The notes under the pieces were generated by a model. It made no database searches, was not told the DNA's origin, and saw only the letters and a list, made by a program, of their open reading frames with translations. Shown here one piece after another: positions 1-7,160 of a DNA stretch of 7,699 nucleotides. Origin of the DNA: Methyloceanibacter sp. (lineage in GTDB: Bacteria > Pseudomonadota > Alphaproteobacteria > Rhizobiales > Methyloligellaceae); contig JAENXG010000118.1 of assembly GCA_016649675.1 (NCBI GenBank), positions 1 to 7,699 on the forward strand, in the 5' to 3' direction. The position numbers and the translations under genes were made by a program. Position 1 is the first letter of the stretch, and each line of letters opens with the position of its first letter.

Positions 1-187
1 CCTCTCTCCTGAGATGGAAATCCCGTTGCTAGAGCCTTGCATCGTCGAAGGAGCGAGGCATCTGGATGCAACATATAGGCGTTCGCCGATTACGCCGCCG
101 TTTCGGCGTCATTAAATTTCAGTAAGGTTTTTGCGCGGAAATGGCTAGCGGCAAGGGCTTTTGCGCTGTGCGCTGCAGAGCCTCGTT
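1..187. other. Gene-free stretch downstream of ccmH
   Basis: No convincing coding region was found. The stretch is more AT-rich than the genes around it, especially about 110-135, which suits an intergenic region. It holds a short hairpin at 96-108 (listed separately). On the minus strand there is a TATATG hexamer at about 73-78 that resembles a -10 box, but no good -35 lies at the right distance. In several rhizobia the serine protease gene degP follows cycL/ccmH, so this could be the leader of degP lying just outside the window. That is inference from remembered gene order only. Confidence 0.5.
96..108. terminator. Short GC hairpin after ccmH, possible terminator
   Basis: CGCCG at 96-100 pairs perfectly with CGGCG at 104-108 across a three-base TTT loop. 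An alternative pairing of ACGCC (92-96) with GGCGT (105-109) is also possible. It is about 80 bases past the ccmH stop. The AT-rich tail (ATTAAATTT) follows it on the plus strand, not on the minus strand on which ccmH is transcribed. As a ccmH terminator it is therefore weak, and it may be only a leader hairpin of the next gene. Confidence 0.2.
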
Positions 188-667
188 TCAGCTCTCGTCA
201 AGCAGACGCTTCAGCTTGCGCTTCTCGTTAACGCTGAGCGGCGCGAGGGTCTCGGCGGAGGCTTTGCGCCGCCGATAAGCGAGCGCGATGAGCAGGAGCG
301 CGGCCAGGAACACCGCGGGCGTGGCGAACCAGAGGAGCAGCGTGTGCGCCTCGAACCGGGGCTTGAGCAGCACGAACTCGCCGTAGCGGGCAACGATGAA
401 GTCGACGATCTGCTGGTCGGTGTCACCCGCTTTCAGCCTCTCGCGGACCAGTAGCCTGAGGTCTTTGGCCAAAGGCGCATCGGAATCGTCGATCGACTGA
501 TTCTGGCAGACGAGGCAGCGCAAGCCCTCGGAGATGGTCCGTGCGCGGGCCTCAAGCGCTGGATCGGCAAGCACCTCGTCGGGCTGCACGGCGTGCGCCG
601 GAAGCGCGGCGAGGACGGAGAGCGCGAGCGCGAGACAGAGCGCCGAGAGGCTGCGGGGGAACCTCAT
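188..667 (-). CDS. ccmH: CcmH/CycL, cytochrome c maturation thiol protein
   Basis: This 159-residue membrane-anchored thiol-disulfide protein of System I is thought to reduce or hold the CXXCH cysteines of apocytochrome c in the periplasm before heme attachment. An N-terminal signal peptide ends near AHA (residues 24-26). The hallmark LRCLVCQNQSI follows, with the redox pair Cys51 and Cys54. A three-helix domain runs to about 105, then one membrane segment (about 108-130) and a short basic cytoplasmic tail. It is the short form without the C-terminal TPR domain of E. coli CcmH, which fits the separate ccmI in this operon. The ATG at 667 is chosen because it starts the signal peptide, lies 2 bases after the ccmF stop, and has GGAG just upstream. 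The same frame stays open far upstream, but that part runs antisense-free inside ccmF in another frame and does not look like protein. Confidence 0.96.
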   Translation of the reverse strand: MRFPRSLSALCLALALSVLAALPAHAVQPDEVLADPALEARARTISEGLRCLVCQNQSIDDSDAPLAKDLRLLVRERLKAGDTDQQIVDFIVARYGEFVLLKPRFEAHTLLLWFATPAVFLAALLLIALAYRRRKASAETLAPLSVNEKRKLKRLLDES

Positions 668-669
668 GA

Positions 670-2655
670 TCACTCCGCTGCCGGGATCGCCGCGACCTTG
701 GCTTGCGCCCGCTTCGGCGCGCCGACACGTAAGCGCCGGTCGGACAGCGACACGCCGCCGCCCACGAACATGACTACGGCACCGAGCCAAATAAATCGGA
801 CGAGTGGATTGAAATAGAGCCGCACGCTGTAAGCGCCGTCCTTCAGCTGATCGCCGAGCACAGCATAGAGATCGCCGCGCCAGCTCGCGTGGATCCCGGC
901 CTCCGTAGTGCCGCTCCGCTCGACGGTGAACTCGCGCTTCGACGGGGTAAGCTCGGTCACCGCCTTGCCGCCGCGCGTCACGGTGAACAATGCCACCCGC
1001 TCCTGGTAGTTCGGCCCCTGGCGGGGGGCGACGCCTTTGAAGGTGAGCGTGTAGCCGGCGATGTCGGCGGTCTCGCCGGGCTTCAGCGCGAGGATCTGCT
1101 CGGACCGCCAGGCCGTGGTGGCGACGATGCCGATGACCACGAGGCCGAGGCCCGAATGCGCCAGCGCCGACCCATAGGCCGCGCGCGGCAGGTTGCGCAG
1201 CCTCCGCCAGGCCTCCGACCGGGACGCGCCGAGCAGCTTGACCCGATAGGTGATCTCGGTGAGCGCCCCGGCGATGAGCCAGACGCCAATCCCGATGCCG
1301 AACGGGGCAAGCCAAGGCCCTCTTTGCTGGAAGGCGAGCACCGCGACCGCGATGAGCAGCGCGAGGCATGCCGCCGCCATGAGCCGTTGCGCGGCGGCCA
1401 GAAGGTCTCCCCGCTTCCACGCCAGCAGCGGCCCGAACGGCACGGCGATGAGGAGCGGCAGGATGAGCGGCGCGAAGGTGAAATTGAAGAAGGGCGGCCC
1501 GACCGAGATCTTGTCGCCGGTCAGTGCCTCGAGCGCGAGCGGATAGAGCGTGCCGACGAACACCGCCGCGCACGCCGTGGTGAGCAGAAGATTATTGAGG
1601 ACGAGACTTCCCTCGCGGCTGATCGGGGCGAACAGCCCACCTTGGGAGAGCAGCGGCGCGCGCCAGGCGAAGAGCGCGAGCGCTCCGCCGATGAAGACGC
1701 CCATGATGGCAAGGATAAAGATGCCGCGCGCGGGGTCGACGGCGAAGGCATGCACGGAGGTGAGCACGCCCGAGCGGACGAGGAAGGTCCCCATCAGGCT
1801 CAACGAGAAGGTGATGATGGCGAGGAGCACCGTCCACACCTTCAGCGCATCGCGCTTCTCCATCACCAGTGCCGAATGGAGGAGAGCCGTGCCGGCAAGC
1901 CACGGCATGAACGAGGCGTTTTCCACCGGGTCCCAGAACCAGAACCCGCCCCAGCCGAGCTCGTAATAGGCCCACCACGAGCCCATGGCGATGCCGAGGG
2001 TGAGGCACATCCAGGCGGCAAGGGTCCATGGCCGCACCCAGCGCGCCCAGGCGGCGTCGATGCGCCCCTCGATCAGGGCCGCGACGGCGAAGGAGAAGGC
2101 CATCGAGAAGCCGACATAGCCCGTGTAGAGGAAGGGCGGATGGAAGGCGAGCGCCGGGTCCTGCAGCACCGGGTTGAGCCCCTGGCCGTCGAAGGGCGCA
2201 GGGTCGAGACGCGTGAAGGGATTAGACGTGGTGACGATGAAGAGGAGGAAGGCCACGCCGATCGAGCCCTGCACGGCGAGCACATTGGCCTGAAGCTGCC
2301 GCGGCAGGTTGGTGCCGAAGGTCGCGACCGCGGCGCCGAACAGCGACAGGATCAGCACCCACAGCACCATGGAGCCTTCATGGTTCCCCCACACGCCCGC
2401 GATCTTGTAGAGCAGCGGCTTGGCCGAGTGAGAGTTGCGCCAGACATTCTCGACCGAGAAGTCCGAGGTGATATAGGCCGTCATCAAGGCGATGAAGGCG
2501 ATCGCGATCAGGATGAACTCGAGCTGCGCGGCGGGGGCGGCAACCGCCATGAGCTGCGGATCGCGGATGCGCGTGCCGATCAGCGGCAGCACCATCTGCA
2601 CGATGGCGACGCCAAGGGCGAGGATCAGCGCGTAGTGACCGGTCTCTGCAATCAT
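670..2655 (-). CDS. ccmF: CcmF/CycK, heme lyase subunit
   Basis: CcmF, at 661 residues, is full family length. It is a large multi-pass inner-membrane protein that transfers heme from holo-CcmE to apocytochrome c. Visible marks include WGNHEGSMVLW near residues 89-99, HPPFLYTGYVG near 172-182, and the tryptophan-rich WWD heme-handling domain near 227-260 (WWAYYELGWGGFWFWDP). Conserved histidines lie at about 260 (LLHSA), 302 (SVHAF) and 500 (AHSGLG). These correspond to the P-His and TM-His heme ligands described for E. coli CcmF. A periplasmic domain (about 530-630) precedes the last membrane helix. The ATG start has a GGGGGCGGAAG purine-rich stretch ahead of it and sits 22 bases after the ccmE stop. 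No key residue is missing. Confidence 0.97.
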   Translation of the reverse strand: MIAETGHYALILALGVAIVQMVLPLIGTRIRDPQLMAVAAPAAQLEFILIAIAFIALMTAYITSDFSVENVWRNSHSAKPLLYKIAGVWGNHEGSMVLWVLILSLFGAAVATFGTNLPRQLQANVLAVQGSIGVAFLLFIVTTSNPFTRLDPAPFDGQGLNPVLQDPALAFHPPFLYTGYVGFSMAFSFAVAALIEGRIDAAWARWVRPWTLAAWMCLTLGIAMGSWWAYYELGWGGFWFWDPVENASFMPWLAGTALLHSALVMEKRDALKVWTVLLAIITFSLSLMGTFLVRSGVLTSVHAFAVDPARGIFILAIMGVFIGGALALFAWRAPLLSQGGLFAPISREGSLVLNNLLLTTACAAVFVGTLYPLALEALTGDKISVGPPFFNFTFAPLILPLLIAVPFGPLLAWKRGDLLAAAQRLMAAACLALLIAVAVLAFQQRGPWLAPFGIGIGVWLIAGALTEITYRVKLLGASRSEAWRRLRNLPRAAYGSALAHSGLGLVVIGIVATTAWRSEQILALKPGETADIAGYTLTFKGVAPRQGPNYQERVALFTVTRGGKAVTELTPSKREFTVERSGTTEAGIHASWRGDLYAVLGDQLKDGAYSVRLYFNPLVRFIWLGAVVMFVGGGVSLSDRRLRVGAPKRAQAKVAAIPAAE

Positions 2656-2677
2656 CTTCCGCCCCCTCAGCCTCCGC

Positions 2678-3151
2678 TCAATTCACCTTGCCCGGCGCCT
2701 CAGGGGTTCCGGCTTGCGCGTCGCCGCGCCACACCCCCTGCTCTTTCAGCTTCTTAGCCACCTCGGGCGGCATGTATTTCTCGTCGTGCTTGGCGAGCAC
2801 GTTGTCGGCTTGGAAAGTGCCGTCGGCCGCGAGCGTGCCTTCCGCCACCACGCCCTGCCCCTCGCGGAAGAGATCGGGAAGCACGCCGGTAAAGGTCACC
2901 GGCAGCGTCTTCGCCATGTCGGTGACGACGAACCGCACGGTCGTCCCCTCGCTCCGCACCACGCTGCCCGTCTCGACCAGGCCACCAAGCCTGAAGCGCT
3001 GGCCGGGAGCGATCTGCATCTTGGCCACCTCGCTCGGGCTATAGAAGAACAAGATGGAATCCCGCATGGCGAAAAGCACGAGGCCCACGGCCACGCCAAG
3101 CACCACGAGGCAGGTGCCGATCAGAATTCCTCTTCGCTGCTTTCGTGTCAT
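2678..3151 (-). CDS. ccmE: CcmE/CycJ, periplasmic heme chaperone
   Basis: CcmE, 157 residues, binds heme covalently in the periplasm and hands it to CcmF. It has a short basic N-terminus and one membrane anchor (about 8-28), then the OB-fold domain (about 48-120, starting near QRFRLGGLVETGSV). The diagnostic heme site is LAKHDEKYMPPE. His122 is the covalent heme histidine, and Tyr126 matches the conserved HxxxY tyrosine (E. coli His130/Tyr134). The C-terminal tail is hydrophilic and variable. The ATG overlaps the ccmI stop as ATGA (four bases), so the two genes are probably translationally coupled. No strong Shine-Dalgarno was seen, which suits coupling. Confidence 0.97.
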   Translation of the reverse strand: MTRKQRRGILIGTCLVVLGVAVGLVLFAMRDSILFFYSPSEVAKMQIAPGQRFRLGGLVETGSVVRSEGTTVRFVVTDMAKTLPVTFTGVLPDLFREGQGVVAEGTLAADGTFQADNVLAKHDEKYMPPEVAKKLKEQGVWRGDAQAGTPEAPGKVN

Positions 3152-4338
3152 GACTTCAATCCAAGCTCGGCCGCGAGCGCATCGAGCTGCTCCGTGGCAT
3201 CGCTATTGCCGCTGAACTGGCTCTTGGCGCGGGCGAGCGCCTTCACCGCGTCGTCTTTCCGGTCGAGCACGCTATAGGCTCTGACGAGCTTGAGCCAGCC
3301 GCCTAGATCGTTGCCGTCTTGGTCGAGCCGGGCGGCGAGCCCCTGCACCATCCGCTCGATCATGGCCTGCCGTTCGGCTGGGCTCATATTTTGGGCGGCG
3401 GCAATATCCGCCGCCCCAGGCCCCCCCGCCCCTTGCTGACCGGTCCCTGCCGGCCCGGGCGTCTCGGCCCCGGCCACCGGCTCGCCCGCGACGGGCTTAC
3501 CCGCAACATGCGCTTCGTCGGCGGCGATCCGCTTCTTCACCATCTCGCGCCAGGCCGCATCGCCGCCGCCCTCTTTGGCCAACAGTGACCGCCAATCCTC
3601 GATGGCCGGGCCGAACTGGCCGTCTTGCTCCTTGGCGATGGCGATCAGGATGCGCGGCTCGATGAGAGTTGCATCGAGCGCGACGGCGCGCTCCAGCGCT
3701 TGCCGGGCGTCCTCCGTCACCACACCGTTGTTTTGAAGCACGAGGGCCTGGCCCTGGCCCGAGAAGCGCTTGGCCGACGGGCCGAGAAGCCGGATCGCCT
3801 GAGCGTAGGCGTCCGCGGCGTCGGCATAGCGGCGCCCGCCCATATAGACCGGGGCGATCGCGTCCCAACCTTCGCCCTCCTCGGGGTGCTCGCGCAGCCG
3901 CGCCTCGACCCGGGCGACCAGCGCTTCGAGATTCTGATTGGTCGCCGGATCTTGCAGGCGCAACGCCAGCGGCTGGTCGGGAAGACGCGGAGAGCCGTAG
4001 GCGAGATAAAAACCGAGCGCGAAAAGAGGCAGCGCTGCGCCGACGCCGATCATCGCCACTCTTGCGCGCAGGCCGGAGGCCTTGACGCGATCGGGAGCCC
4101 TCTCCTTGCTGCCGGCCGCAAGCAGCCGCCGCGAGATCTCGATCCGTGCGGCTTCCGCTTCAGCCTCGCCGATCAGCCCGCGCCCGCGGTCGCTCTCGAT
4201 CTCGCTGAGCTGGTCGCGGTAGACGGCGGCGTCGAAGGCCTCGGGCGCAAGCCCTTTCGGCCCCGCCCCGGCGAGCGGCCGCAACAGGACGAGGAGCACG
4301 ATCGCCGTGAGGCAGGCAAGGATGACCCAAAGCAACAC
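3148..4338 (-). CDS. ccmI: CcmI/CycH, apocytochrome c chaperone
   Basis: CcmI, 396 residues, presents apocytochrome c to the heme-ligation complex. Two membrane segments (about 2-20 and 93-115) enclose a cytoplasmic loop with the family signature VYRDQLSEIESDRGRGLIGEAE (given here as motif; about residues 39-60). A periplasmic TPR region follows from about 135 to 270. A Gly/Ala/Pro-rich linker (about 279-311, with AGKPVAGEPVAG) joins it to a further helical domain beginning MSPAERQAMIERM (about 319-331). The start is GTG at 4336-4338, the first possible start after an in-frame TAG upstream. GGAGG lies at 4352-4356, a long 13-base spacing. It is the first gene of the ccm operon. Confidence 0.95.
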   Translation of the reverse strand: MLLWVILACLTAIVLLVLLRPLAGAGPKGLAPEAFDAAVYRDQLSEIESDRGRGLIGEAEAEAARIEISRRLLAAGSKERAPDRVKASGLRARVAMIGVGAALPLFALGFYLAYGSPRLPDQPLALRLQDPATNQNLEALVARVEARLREHPEEGEGWDAIAPVYMGGRRYADAADAYAQAIRLLGPSAKRFSGQGQALVLQNNGVVTEDARQALERAVALDATLIEPRILIAIAKEQDGQFGPAIEDWRSLLAKEGGGDAAWREMVKKRIAADEAHVAGKPVAGEPVAGAETPGPAGTGQQGAGGPGAADIAAAQNMSPAERQAMIERMVQGLAARLDQDGNDLGGWLKLVRAYSVLDRKDDAVKALARAKSQFSGNSDATEQLDALAAELGLKS

Positions 4339-4351
4339 GGGCGAGCGCTAG

Positions 4352-4356
4352 CCTCC
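4352..4356 (-). promoter_or_regulatory. Ribosome binding site of ccmI, long spacing
   Basis: A perfect GGAGG on the minus strand lies 13 bases before the GTG start of ccmI, further than the usual 5-9. It is flanked by CTAG on both sides (4358-4361 and 4348-4351), which could pair weakly and put the GGAGG in a loop. No other start codon lies between it and the GTG in frame. Confidence 0.5.
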
Positions 4357-4364
4357 GCTAGTCA

Positions 4365-4376
4365 AGAGAGAGAGAG
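4365..4376. repeat. Short dinucleotide repeat (AG)6
   Basis: Six AG units on the plus strand read as CT repeats in the presumed ccmI leader transcript. It lies between the candidate promoter and the ribosome binding site. Such tracts can change length by slippage, but this one is short. Confidence 0.7.
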
Positions 4377-4379
4377 CTA

Positions 4380-4408
4380 GCCATAGGGAAATGCGCATGG
4401 AGGGGCAA
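4380..4408 (-). promoter_or_regulatory. Candidate promoter of the ccmIEFH operon
   Basis: On the minus strand TTGCCC (4403-4408) is followed after 17 bases by TATGGC (4380-4385). This resembles a sigma-70 class promoter with optimal spacing, although the -10 matches poorly. A transcript starting near 4372 would have a leader of about 35 bases containing a CT-repeat and the ccmI ribosome binding site. The position, between a lipoprotein gene and ccmI, is where an operon promoter would be expected. Confidence 0.35.
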
Positions 4409-4505
4409 GGTCCGGGAGGGCTGCCAAGATTAATTCGGCGCAACCTCAAGGGCTGGCTTGGCGCGACCCGTGTCGGCACGGCCACAAGCAAGAGCTTGGC
4501 TAAGC

Positions 4506-4973
4506 TTAGCTGACCGTCTTCCAGGTGCCGTCGGGCCCGCGGCAGGCGGTGCCGCGCGCGGTCTGGGGCTGGCCGCCGATATAGATGGTGTGGGTGTAGG
4601 GCCGGCAAAACGTGCTGCCCTGATTGTAGGGCTTGCCGGGCACGATCTGGCCGCGATGCTGGTTTTCCGGGTTGTTCCAGGACGTGGCCGCTCCGGGCTG
4701 GCCATATTCGAGCGCCTGGTACTCGGCCGCCGCCGCCATCTGGCGGTCCTGCTCGTCCATCTGGCGGCCGATCTCGTTACCGAGGAGGCCGCCGACCACC
4801 GCCCCGATCGCCACGCCGCCAATCCGGTTCTTGTTGCCGCCGATCGCTCCGCCAGCCACACCGCCGGCGACGGCGCCGACAACGGTGCCGGTGCCCTGCT
4901 TGTTGCCCGGCCCGCAGGCCGCCAGCAACACCGGCAGGAGCATGATCGTCGCAATCAGGGATGCCCGTCGCAT
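4506..4973 (-). CDS. Glycine-zipper lipoprotein, 17 kDa surface antigen type
   Basis: The product is a 155-residue probable outer-membrane lipoprotein. The signal peptide ends in a good lipobox, LLAAC, with lipidated Cys20. A glycine-zipper segment follows (about 27-66, dense GxxxG such as GAVAGGVAGGAIGG), as in the Rickettsia 17 kDa antigen and related 2TM glycine-zipper proteins. A polar Gln/Glu helix (about 67-90) leads to a C-terminal module with STFCRPY and GTACRGPDGTW, where Cys123 and Cys144 could form a disulfide. This end is typical of the RT0821-type surface antigens in alphaproteobacteria. The ATG has GGGGAA just upstream. The exact role is unknown; relatives are linked to envelope integrity. 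It is probably its own transcript, 134 bases after the kinase and 167 before ccmI. Confidence 0.85.
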   Translation of the reverse strand: MRRASLIATIMLLPVLLAACGPGNKQGTGTVVGAVAGGVAGGAIGGNKNRIGGVAIGAVVGGLLGNEIGRQMDEQDRQMAAAAEYQALEYGQPGAATSWNNPENQHRGQIVPGKPYNQGSTFCRPYTHTIYIGGQPQTARGTACRGPDGTWKTVS

Positions 4974-5107
4974 TGGTTTCCCCTATTCAGCCCATGACCC
5001 CTCGGGTCTGGCCCCCGGCAAGACTGAAGTGAGTGTAATCGTCGCAATCGGTCCTTAACAAATAACAATTCAGGCCAAATTAGGTTGCTGCCGGAAAATT
5101 GGCGGAA
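4974..5107 (-). promoter_or_regulatory. Intergenic leader of the lipoprotein gene with tandem TTGTTA
   Basis: This AT-rich stretch separates the kinase stop from the lipoprotein start. On the minus strand two TTGTTA hexamers stand in tandem, at 5063-5068 and 5056-5061, with a 7-base period. They could be a -35 or part of an operator. No convincing -10 is found at the right distance, so no promoter is called. No clear terminator for the kinase gene was found. Confidence 0.3.
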
Positions 5108-6472
5108 TCAGGCGGCCGGAAGTTCGAGCCGGGCGCGCAAGCCCCCCTCGGGCGAGGGCTCGAGCTCGAGGCGTCCCTTATAAAGATGAGCGAGGTCGGC
5201 AACGATCGAGAGCCCCAGGCCTGAGCCGGGCTTGCTCTCGTCAAGACGCTGCCCCCGTTTCACGACCTTCGCCCGTTCGGTTTCCGTCAGCCCCGGCCCG
5301 TCGTCGTCGACGACGACCGTGAAGCTCGCGGCACCCGCCACACGCTGCGCCTCGGCCTTGACCCGCGACCTCGCCCATTTGCAGGCATTGTCGAGGAGGT
5401 TGCCGACCATCTCCTCGAAATCCTGCTTCTCACCCTGGAACTTCAGTTCCTCGCCACATGAGACCGCAAGGTCGAGGCCGCGCTCCCCGTAGATGCGGTC
5501 GAGCGTCCGCTTCAGCGCCTGGAGGACCCCGGCGACGTCGGTGATGTCGCCGATCACGCTCGACCGCGCCGCCACCCTCGCCCGGTCGAGATGGTGCGTG
5601 ATCTGGGTGCGCATGATCTCCGCCTGCTCGAGGACTTTGGAGGAGAGCGGTCCCTCATGCGCCCGCGCCTCGTTAGAGATCACGCTGAGCGGCGTCTTGA
5701 GCGCGTGTGCGAGATTGCCGACATGGGTGCGCGCCCGGTCGACGATCTCGCGATTGGACGCGATCAACGCGTTCAGCTCCTGCTGCAGCGGCCTAATCTC
5801 GACGGGAAGCTCGCCTTCGAGCTTCTCGGCTTCGCCCGAGCGGATCTGCGCCAGGTCCTGCCTTATGGCGCGCAAGGGCTGGAGCCCGAAACGGACTTGG
5901 AAGAATGTCGCCACCAGCAGCCCAAGCCCGAGCACGGCAAGCGCTGCGATGAGGAGGTGGGTGAACTCGGCAAGATCGCGGTCGATCTCGGCCCCGTCCC
6001 CCGCCACGGCATAGGAATAGGGCGGCGAGCGGGGGCCGGCCGGCCGGATCTCACGCTCGACGATGCGCAGGCGCTGCTGCTCGGGGCCGTCGGCGTATGC
6101 GCGCCGGGTCAGGCTCGTGTCGGGGGGGACGGCGGTCTGGCTCGGGAGCTTGAGCTGCTGATCAAGCAGGGAGTCTGAGACGAAGACGGGGCGCGCGGCC
6201 CCATCGAGTGGCTTGATCTGCCAGTACCAGCCGGAGAAGGGGATGGTGAAGATGGGCTCGCCGAGATTGGCGGGCTCTTTCGGCTTGTCCCCGCTGCCTT
6301 CAGTGGTCGAGGCGACGAGGCTCGTCAGATAGACGTTGAGGCGCGCATCGAAGTTTCGCTCGACGGCCTCGCGGTAGAGGGAGACGAGGAGGATGGCGGT
6401 GACCGGAATTACGACGAGGGTCCACGCCGCGGCGGAGGCAAACAGCCGGAATGCGAGAGAGTTAAACCTCAT
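5108..6472 (-). CDS. Sensor histidine kinase, PhoQ/FeuQ class
   Basis: This 454-residue inner-membrane kinase is the partner of the response regulator just upstream. TM1 lies at about 11-33, a periplasmic sensor domain at about 34-170 (with SGWYWQI near 80-86), TM2 at about 171-193, and a HAMP-like linker to about 245. The phosphorylated histidine is His256 in NLAHALKTPLSV, very like the NLTHSLKTPL motif of PhoQ. The ATP lid parts are all present: N box NLLDNACKW (358-366), G1 DDDGPG (389-394) and G2 GSGLGLSI (416-423). The enzyme should be active. The sensor domain lacks the run of acidic residues that binds divalent cations in E. coli PhoQ, so the signal may differ. The ATG overlaps the regulator's stop region by 11 bases, implying coupled translation. 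FeuQ is the nearest named relative I can suggest; orthology is not proven. Confidence 0.93.
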   Translation of the reverse strand: MRFNSLAFRLFASAAAWTLVVIPVTAILLVSLYREAVERNFDARLNVYLTSLVASTTEGSGDKPKEPANLGEPIFTIPFSGWYWQIKPLDGAARPVFVSDSLLDQQLKLPSQTAVPPDTSLTRRAYADGPEQQRLRIVEREIRPAGPRSPPYSYAVAGDGAEIDRDLAEFTHLLIAALAVLGLGLLVATFFQVRFGLQPLRAIRQDLAQIRSGEAEKLEGELPVEIRPLQQELNALIASNREIVDRARTHVGNLAHALKTPLSVISNEARAHEGPLSSKVLEQAEIMRTQITHHLDRARVAARSSVIGDITDVAGVLQALKRTLDRIYGERGLDLAVSCGEELKFQGEKQDFEEMVGNLLDNACKWARSRVKAEAQRVAGAASFTVVVDDDGPGLTETERAKVVKRGQRLDESKPGSGLGLSIVADLAHLYKGRLELEPSPEGGLRARLELPAA

Positions 6473-7133
6473 CGCTCGCGTCCGAGAGGCAGTAGCCGAG
6501 CCCGCGGACAGTCTTGATGAGATCTAAGGGAAGCTTCTTGCGCAAGCGCCCGATGAACACCTCGACGGTGTTCGAGTCGCGGTCGAAATCCTGCTCGTAG
6601 AGATGCTCGACGAGCTCGGTGCGCGAGACCACGCGGTCCCGGTGCAGCATGAGATAAGCGAGCACGCGATATTCATGGGAGGTGAGCTTGACCGCCTGGC
6701 CGTCGACCGTGATGCGCGAAGTCTTGGTGTCGAGACGGAGCGGCCCGCATTCCATCTCGTTGCTGGCATGGCCGGCCGAGCGCCTGAGCAGCGCGCGAAT
6801 CCGCGCCAGCACCTCCTCCATGTGGAAGGGCTTGGCGACATAGTCGTCGGCGCCGGCATCCATGCCGGCCACCTTGTCGCTCCACCGCTCGCGCGCGGTG
6901 AGGATGAGCACCGGCATCTTGCGCTCGTCGCGCCGCCATTGCTCGAGCACGCTCAAGCCGTCCTTCTTGGGAAGCCCGAGATCGAGCACCACGGCGTCGT
7001 AAGGCTCGGTGTCGCCGAGAAAATGCCCCTCCTCGCCATCGAAGGCGGCGTCCACGGCGTAGCCCGCATCGCTCAGCGCGGTGACGAGCTGACGGTTGAG
7101 GTCGGGATCGTCCTCGATGACGAGAAGCCGCAA
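6462..7133 (-). CDS. Response regulator, OmpR family, PhoP/FeuP class
   Basis: This 223-residue DNA-binding regulator has the same length as E. coli PhoP. The receiver domain (1-about 115) has the acidic pocket Glu7/Asp8/Asp9, phosphoacceptor Asp51 in VVLDLGLP, Thr79 and Lys101 in AKPFH. AGADDYVAKPFHMEEV closely follows PhoP. The winged-helix domain (about 127-218) has the family pattern LTSHEYRVLAYL, SRTELVEHLY, and NTVEVFIGRLRKKL with the recognition helix. The start is TTG at 7131-7133, the only possible start in frame after an upstream TAG, and it gives the standard MRLLVIEDD beginning. GGGAGG sits 8 bases before it. It is probably transcribed together with the kinase. FeuP of rhizobia is a plausible relative; its targets here are unknown. 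Confidence 0.94.
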   Translation of the reverse strand: MRLLVIEDDPDLNRQLVTALSDAGYAVDAAFDGEEGHFLGDTEPYDAVVLDLGLPKKDGLSVLEQWRRDERKMPVLILTARERWSDKVAGMDAGADDYVAKPFHMEEVLARIRALLRRSAGHASNEMECGPLRLDTKTSRITVDGQAVKLTSHEYRVLAYLMLHRDRVVSRTELVEHLYEQDFDRDSNTVEVFIGRLRKKLPLDLIKTVRGLGYCLSDASDEV

Positions 7134-7140
7134 ACGCGTA

Positions 7141-7156
7141 TCCCTCCCATTAGGGA
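7141..7156 (-). promoter_or_regulatory. Possible hairpin masking the regulator's ribosome binding site
   Basis: On the minus strand TCCCT (7152-7156) can pair with AGGGA (7141-7145) over a six-base loop, or TCCC (7153-7156) with GGGA (7145-7148) over TAAT. Either pairing takes up part of the GGGAGGG Shine-Dalgarno (7142-7148) that serves the TTG start at 7133. The stem is only 4-5 bp, so this is a suggestion. Confidence 0.3.
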
Positions 7157-7160
7157 CCTA

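Noticed and set aside
26..35. GCTAGAGC near the left edge resembling the start of the second repeat hairpin
   Set aside because: Only about eight bases match and there is no partner arm, so chance is a sufficient explanation.
668..1573. Upstream extension of the ccmH frame to 461 codons
   Set aside because: This part overlaps ccmF in another frame, is Arg/Ala-rich without motifs, and the true ccmH starts at 667 with a signal peptide and ribosome binding site.
889..2757. 622-codon open frame on the plus strand
   Set aside because: It is exactly antisense to ccmF, whose motifs are unmistakable. The product is a run of Arg, Glu, Gly, Asp and His typical of the shadow frame of a GC-rich membrane protein gene.
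3625..4380. 251-codon open frame on the plus strand
   Set aside because: It is antisense to ccmI, with no recognisable domain and no ribosome binding site seen.
4499..4510. Perfect 12-base palindrome GCTAAGCTTAGC over the lipoprotein stop codon
   Set aside because: It has no loop to form a stable RNA hairpin and no T tract, so it was not called a terminator; it could be a chance palindrome.
4430..4954. 174-codon minus-strand frame over the lipoprotein gene
   Set aside because: It is an alternative frame of the glycine-zipper gene, rich in Arg/Ser/Pro; the 155-residue frame has a lipobox, a ribosome binding site and family features.
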